A DNA stretch of 64,000 bases from Solibaculum_A intestinale (GTDB lineage: Bacteria; Bacillota; Clostridia; Oscillospirales; Acutalibacteraceae). Location of the stretch: positions 372,001-436,000 of the forward strand of contig NZ_JBBMFD010000001.1 of the NCBI RefSeq assembly GCF_040096205.1, given 5' to 3'. Made by a program: the position numbers and the translations under genes. Positions 61,446-64,000 of the stretch are shown here, piece by piece. Under the pieces are notes generated by a model that did not search any database, was not told the DNA's origin, and saw only the letters and a program-made list of their open reading frames with translations. Numbering within the stretch: position 1 is the first letter of the stretch; every line of letters begins with the position of its first letter.

Positions 61446-62912
61446 TCATTGAACGGCGGCGTTTAATTCCTTTCGGAAGCTTTCAAGCCATGAAGAAAAA
61501 GTTTCGTCGGTGCTGTACTGTGCCACGGCGTCCTTGTGGGAAACCGACTGGTTCATCAGTTCCACTACCGCCGCCCGGTCTTCCTTCGCCCTGTTTTGCA
61601 TGGACGTTTCCAACACATCCCGCGCCTTCGTCCCGCCTTCAAAAGCCTTGTTTGTATACAGCTCGTACGTGTTGGCCTGCTCGATGGCGGCCGGAAGGGA
61701 TTTCTTCAGGTTTGCGGTAACGGTGGAATCCTCCTGCATTTCGAGAGCATCGTTTACCATCTGCACGTCGTTGGCTTCCTTTTTCACCGGCAGATAGCCG
61801 GAGCCTACGGAAAACTCGATGTTGCGCTTTGCGTCGGTAAACCATTTTAAAAATACGGTGGCCGCATATTCCTTGGTTTCGTTGGACTTGGTGACCACCA
61901 TTCCTGCGCCCTGCTGCACTGCGCACTTCTGGGCACCCTCAAAGCAGGGAGCCGGGAATACGTCTACCCCGATTGGATAGCTTTGCGTGTCGTTGACGGT
62001 GACCTTATCCGGGAAATAGGCGGCGCCGGAAGTGGAGCCGACCAGGGCGATGATATCCCCGGTTTTCGCGTCGTCCGACCGGAATTTTCCATAAGATGCA
62101 AAATGCCCGCTGATGTAGGGCACATAGTAATTGTCCCACAGCTTTCGCATAATCGTCTCATCCACCTGGAAGGTAACCTTGCCGTTCTTTACCGAGAAGA
62201 TCTCGGTGCCCAGCTGCTTGCTGCCGATGATGATGTAATTGGCCATGGCATCCCGACCGAAGAAAGCTTTGCCGTCGTTTGCTTCAGGCGTCAGGCTGTC
62301 GGTCCATTCGTAATAGCTTGCCGCGATACGGCACAAGCCCTCCATGGTCTGTAAGTCCTCTTCCTTTGCGCCGGTGGCGGCGGCAAAACGGTCCCAGTCG
62401 GTCTTATTGAGCATGAAAAGCTCGGTGGATTTCGCAATGGGGAAGATCTTCAGGGATCCTTCCTCGTCAAACCGACCCTCTTCCATATAGGGGGCCACAT
62501 ATTCGTCCAACTCTTCCTTGGTGAGGTACGCGTCCAGCGAGGCAACCAGACCCAGCTGATCCACCTGGTAGGCCGTGTCCGCATAGGCGGCAAATACATC
62601 CGGGATCTCCCCCGCTCCCACCTTCTTGTTGGCCGCGTCCATTACTTTCTCCACCAGAGCGGAAATGCTGTTGCCCTGGCTGAAGGCCTCCACGATGATC
62701 CCCTTTTCCTTGCCCACGGTTTCGTTAAACTCGGTGACAAGCCGGTCGAATTCCGTTTTCTGCGGGCCGTTGTAGTAATGCCAGATTTCGATGGAAACCG
62801 GATTTTTTGCGTCCAGCTTTCCCTCGAAGCCGCTGTTCTGGCAGCCGCTAAGCGCCATAACCATAATCAACAGCAGCGCCAGCAGCAGACACCCCTTTTT
62901 TCTCCCTGCCAT
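61446..62912 (-). CDS. Extracellular solute-binding lipoprotein (ABC family 1 type), orphan
   Basis: A 488-residue lipoprotein. The lipobox LSGC places the acylated Cys at residue 24 after a short hydrophobic signal. The mature part has the family 1 (sugar/oligosaccharide) binding-protein fold; IEIWHYYNGPQKTEFDRLVTEFNE and YAATVFLKWF are typical. No ABC permease or ATPase gene is nearby. Instead the next gene, in the same orientation, is a membrane GGDEF-EAL protein. The pair could act as a ligand sensor: the loaded lipoprotein would contact the sensor domain. The ligand is unknown. Confidence 0.9.
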   Translation of the reverse strand: MAGRKKGCLLLALLLIMVMALSGCQNSGFEGKLDAKNPVSIEIWHYYNGPQKTEFDRLVTEFNETVGKEKGIIVEAFSQGNSISALVEKVMDAANKKVGAGEIPDVFAAYADTAYQVDQLGLVASLDAYLTKEELDEYVAPYMEEGRFDEEGSLKIFPIAKSTELFMLNKTDWDRFAAATGAKEEDLQTMEGLCRIAASYYEWTDSLTPEANDGKAFFGRDAMANYIIIGSKQLGTEIFSVKNGKVTFQVDETIMRKLWDNYYVPYISGHFASYGKFRSDDAKTGDIIALVGSTSGAAYFPDKVTVNDTQSYPIGVDVFPAPCFEGAQKCAVQQGAGMVVTKSNETKEYAATVFLKWFTDAKRNIEFSVGSGYLPVKKEANDVQMVNDALEMQEDSTVTANLKKSLPAAIEQANTYELYTNKAFEGGTKARDVLETSMQNRAKEDRAAVVELMNQSVSHKDAVAQYSTDETFSSWLESFRKELNAAVQ

Positions 62913-63176
62913 CTTGATAACCCCCCATTTCTTAAATTCTCTCTATTATAGTGGAATCCGCCCAAATGTTCCACTGTTTTTCTGTTTTTCCTCGATTGCG
63001 CCGCTTTTTTCGTACGCAAAGCGCCTTTTTCTCCCATGCAGCCCTTTTTCTTCTATTAATATGTCGGCCATCCCCGGCCGGGCCATTCCGTTTTTTAGTA
63101 AGGAAACCCTCGCTCCAGATTTGATTGCCCTATTTATTCAAAGGATGCTTCCCTTTTCCTTTTTGCTGTTTCATAA
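62913..63176. other. Control region upstream of the solute-binding lipoprotein gene
   Basis: About 260 bases without a gene. It holds the lipoprotein promoter at 62945-62973 with a 24-base inverted repeat (62951-62974). The rest is T-rich and featureless. Confidence 0.55.
62945..62974 (-). promoter_or_regulatory. Promoter with overlapping inverted repeat for the lipoprotein/GGDEF-EAL operon
   Basis: A perfect TATAAT (62945-62950) on minus. The -35 region is a poor TGGAAC (62968-62973). The inverted repeat GTGGAA (62951-62956) with TTCCAC (62969-62974), 12 bases apart, covers the spacer and the -35 site. It could be bound by an activator or repressor. Confidence 0.55.
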
Positions 63177-63221
63177 CAAAAGGAGGCAAAAGCGGTTGCT
63201 TTTGCCTCCTTTTGATTTCTT
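63177..63221. terminator. Bidirectional hairpin terminator
   Basis: A 17-base-pair perfect stem (63177-63193 with 63198-63214) and a 4-base loop. It lies downstream of the HD-domain gene on minus and has a strong T-run on plus. Confidence 0.8.
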
Positions 63222-63387
63222 TTTTGACTTGATGGAAAACGTTTCATGTGTCCAATCGGGCACCGGGTGCTAAACGCGGCCACAACTGTATCCGGCGCAG
63301 TCCTTTTACGCTAACTACGGCATAAGTATTCTTCCCGGCCGAGTATCTTCATAAAACGTCGCACCATACGGTCTGTAAAGCGCCGCT
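63222..63387. other. Unassigned stretch after the HD-domain gene
   Basis: 166 bases with no recognisable gene. It contains a short perfect hairpin close to the HD-domain stop (GTAAAGC with GCTTTAC, about 63371-63387), and a loose LacI-family-like palindrome at 63233-63248. Confidence 0.45.
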
Positions 63388-63900
63388 TTACGCGGGCTGT
63401 GCCGGAGTTAAGGGAAACTGGCCGTCGAGGAACCTCCGCCCCGTCTCGGTGCGGAAAATTCGTTCCTTTGCTGCGGCAACCGCTTCCTTTCCCGCATGTT
63501 CTTCATAGAGATTTACCAGGAAATCCGCTTCTACGAGAATCTGGTAATCGAGCCCGTCGATTCCCGTGTAGGTATGATGGCGGGAAACAAGGAAACACAC
63601 CCGTTCCACCACCGGGGACGGGAACTCCAGTCTGGTAAGCATTTCCCTCGCCACCGGCGGGCCTTCGATTTCCTGATAAATTCCGGCACTGGAATGGTAT
63701 TTCAAAAGGCTGTTGCGAATTCCCACGTCATGGACGATCGCCGCCAGCTCCAATACCTCCTGGGCCTCCTTCGGCAGCCCTTCCAGCCGGCCGACTGCCT
63801 GTGCAAATGCGTAGACCTTGAGGAAATGCTGGATACGTTTGGGATCACCCTGGTCATACGCGATCATACTATCCATCAGCTGCGCCGTTTTCTGTGTCAA
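63388..63900 (-). CDS. HD-domain phosphohydrolase-like protein
   Basis: A 170-residue HD-superfamily protein. The metal motif is AAIVHDVGIR (about 53-62), with an earlier His (IQHFLKVYAFAQ, near 25) and a later HH pair in VSRHHTYTGIDG (about 107). The Asp of a fourth ligand is likely VEADFLVN near 124. The start is a TTG at 63900 after GGAGG. The substrate is unknown; phosphohydrolases acting on nucleotides are the family norm. Confidence 0.85.
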   Translation of the reverse strand: MTQKTAQLMDSMIAYDQGDPKRIQHFLKVYAFAQAVGRLEGLPKEAQEVLELAAIVHDVGIRNSLLKYHSSAGIYQEIEGPPVAREMLTRLEFPSPVVERVCFLVSRHHTYTGIDGLDYQILVEADFLVNLYEEHAGKEAVAAAKERIFRTETGRRFLDGQFPLTPAQPA

Positions 63901-64000
63901 GTTACATTCCTCCCAAATTTCTAATCCGTATTTTAAGCGGCAGATAGTCTGAGAGAAGCGCCCTTCTCTCTTATAAGGAAACGACTTCTCATTTTATACA

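Noticed and set aside
63233..63248. Catabolite-repression (cre)-like palindrome
   Set aside because: It resembles a LacI-family site but does not fit the cre consensus spacing, and it lies downstream of one gene and beyond a terminator from the next, so it controls no visible promoter.
1..64000. tRNA, rRNA, CRISPR arrays, insertion sequences, prophage or toxin-antitoxin genes
   Set aside because: Looked for by their usual signatures (T-arm GGTTC-A-TCC, repeated direct units, transposase motifs, terminal inverted repeats). None were seen. The window is core chromosome.

Overview
The window reads as a chromosomal segment of a GC-rich, endospore-forming, anaerobic Firmicute of the Clostridia, most like the Oscillospiraceae/Ruminococcaceae. 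This is inferred from gene content and order. Sporulation genes occur throughout (spoIVA, sipL, spoVM, ytfJ/gerW, spoVB-type flippase, yabP, yabQ). A perfect CIRCE element precedes groESL. The blocks yicC-remA-gmk-rpoZ-priA-def-fmt-rsmB-rlmN-prpC-prkC-rsgA-thiN-spoVM and mazG-hup-rqcP-yabP-yabQ-divIC-yabR follow the Bacillus/Clostridium order. Fumarase is the class I iron-sulfur type. Nearly all genes lie on the minus strand; only radC and a corA-family transporter are on plus. I saw no rRNA, tRNA, CRISPR array, insertion sequence or prophage.

Layout. 1-1.6 kb: a truncated RluA-family pseudouridine synthase diverges from radC. 1.6-5.5 kb: a large secreted M14-type metallopeptidase with its own promoter. 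5.5-7.0 kb: a DivIVA-like coiled-coil gene, apparently frameshifted near its 3' end, followed by the fumarase beta subunit. 7.2-10.5 kb: the spore coat basement-layer set spoIVA, sipL and the 27-codon spoVM. 10.5-24.4 kb: a long housekeeping operon from yicC to thiN/spoVM covering translation, nucleotide metabolism, replication restart, and a Ser/Thr kinase-phosphatase pair. 24.5-27.9 kb: a three-gene biotin-dependent carboxyltransferase set. 27.9-33.5 kb: site-2-protease-like gene, scpA, scpB, DUF2953, ytfJ, a DacF-like carboxypeptidase, an RluB-like synthase and a small acetyltransferase-like gene. 33.8-35.9 kb: groES-groEL.

36-40.3 kb: a THUMP methyltransferase, the long ribosome-hibernation factor, the fumarase alpha subunit and an amidohydrolase. 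40.4-46.3 kb: yabR to a nucleosidase gene, covering division, sporulation, flippase and HU. 46.3-49 kb: purine nucleoside phosphorylase, a zinc-ribbon protein and a uridine-kinase-like protein. 49-56.4 kb: hemZ, an MBL hydrolase, a Nudix hydrolase, dtd, relA and recJ. 56.4-58.3 kb: a degenerate patatin-like protein and the CorA-type transporter. 58.4-63 kb: a GGDEF-EAL protein co-transcribed with an orphan solute-binding lipoprotein. 63.4-63.9 kb: an HD-domain protein.

The best leads are: (i) an orphan substrate-binding lipoprotein paired with a membrane GGDEF-EAL protein behind a promoter with an internal inverted repeat; (ii) a patatin-like protein that has lost both catalytic residues; (iii) a T6-tract frameshift in the DivIVA-like gene that would restore about 72 more residues; (iv) fumarase alpha and beta encoded about 32 kb apart; (v) a transcarboxylase-like three-gene set with no visible biotin carboxylase or membrane decarboxylase; and (vi) the very small spoVM. 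No clearly new defence or mobile system is visible.
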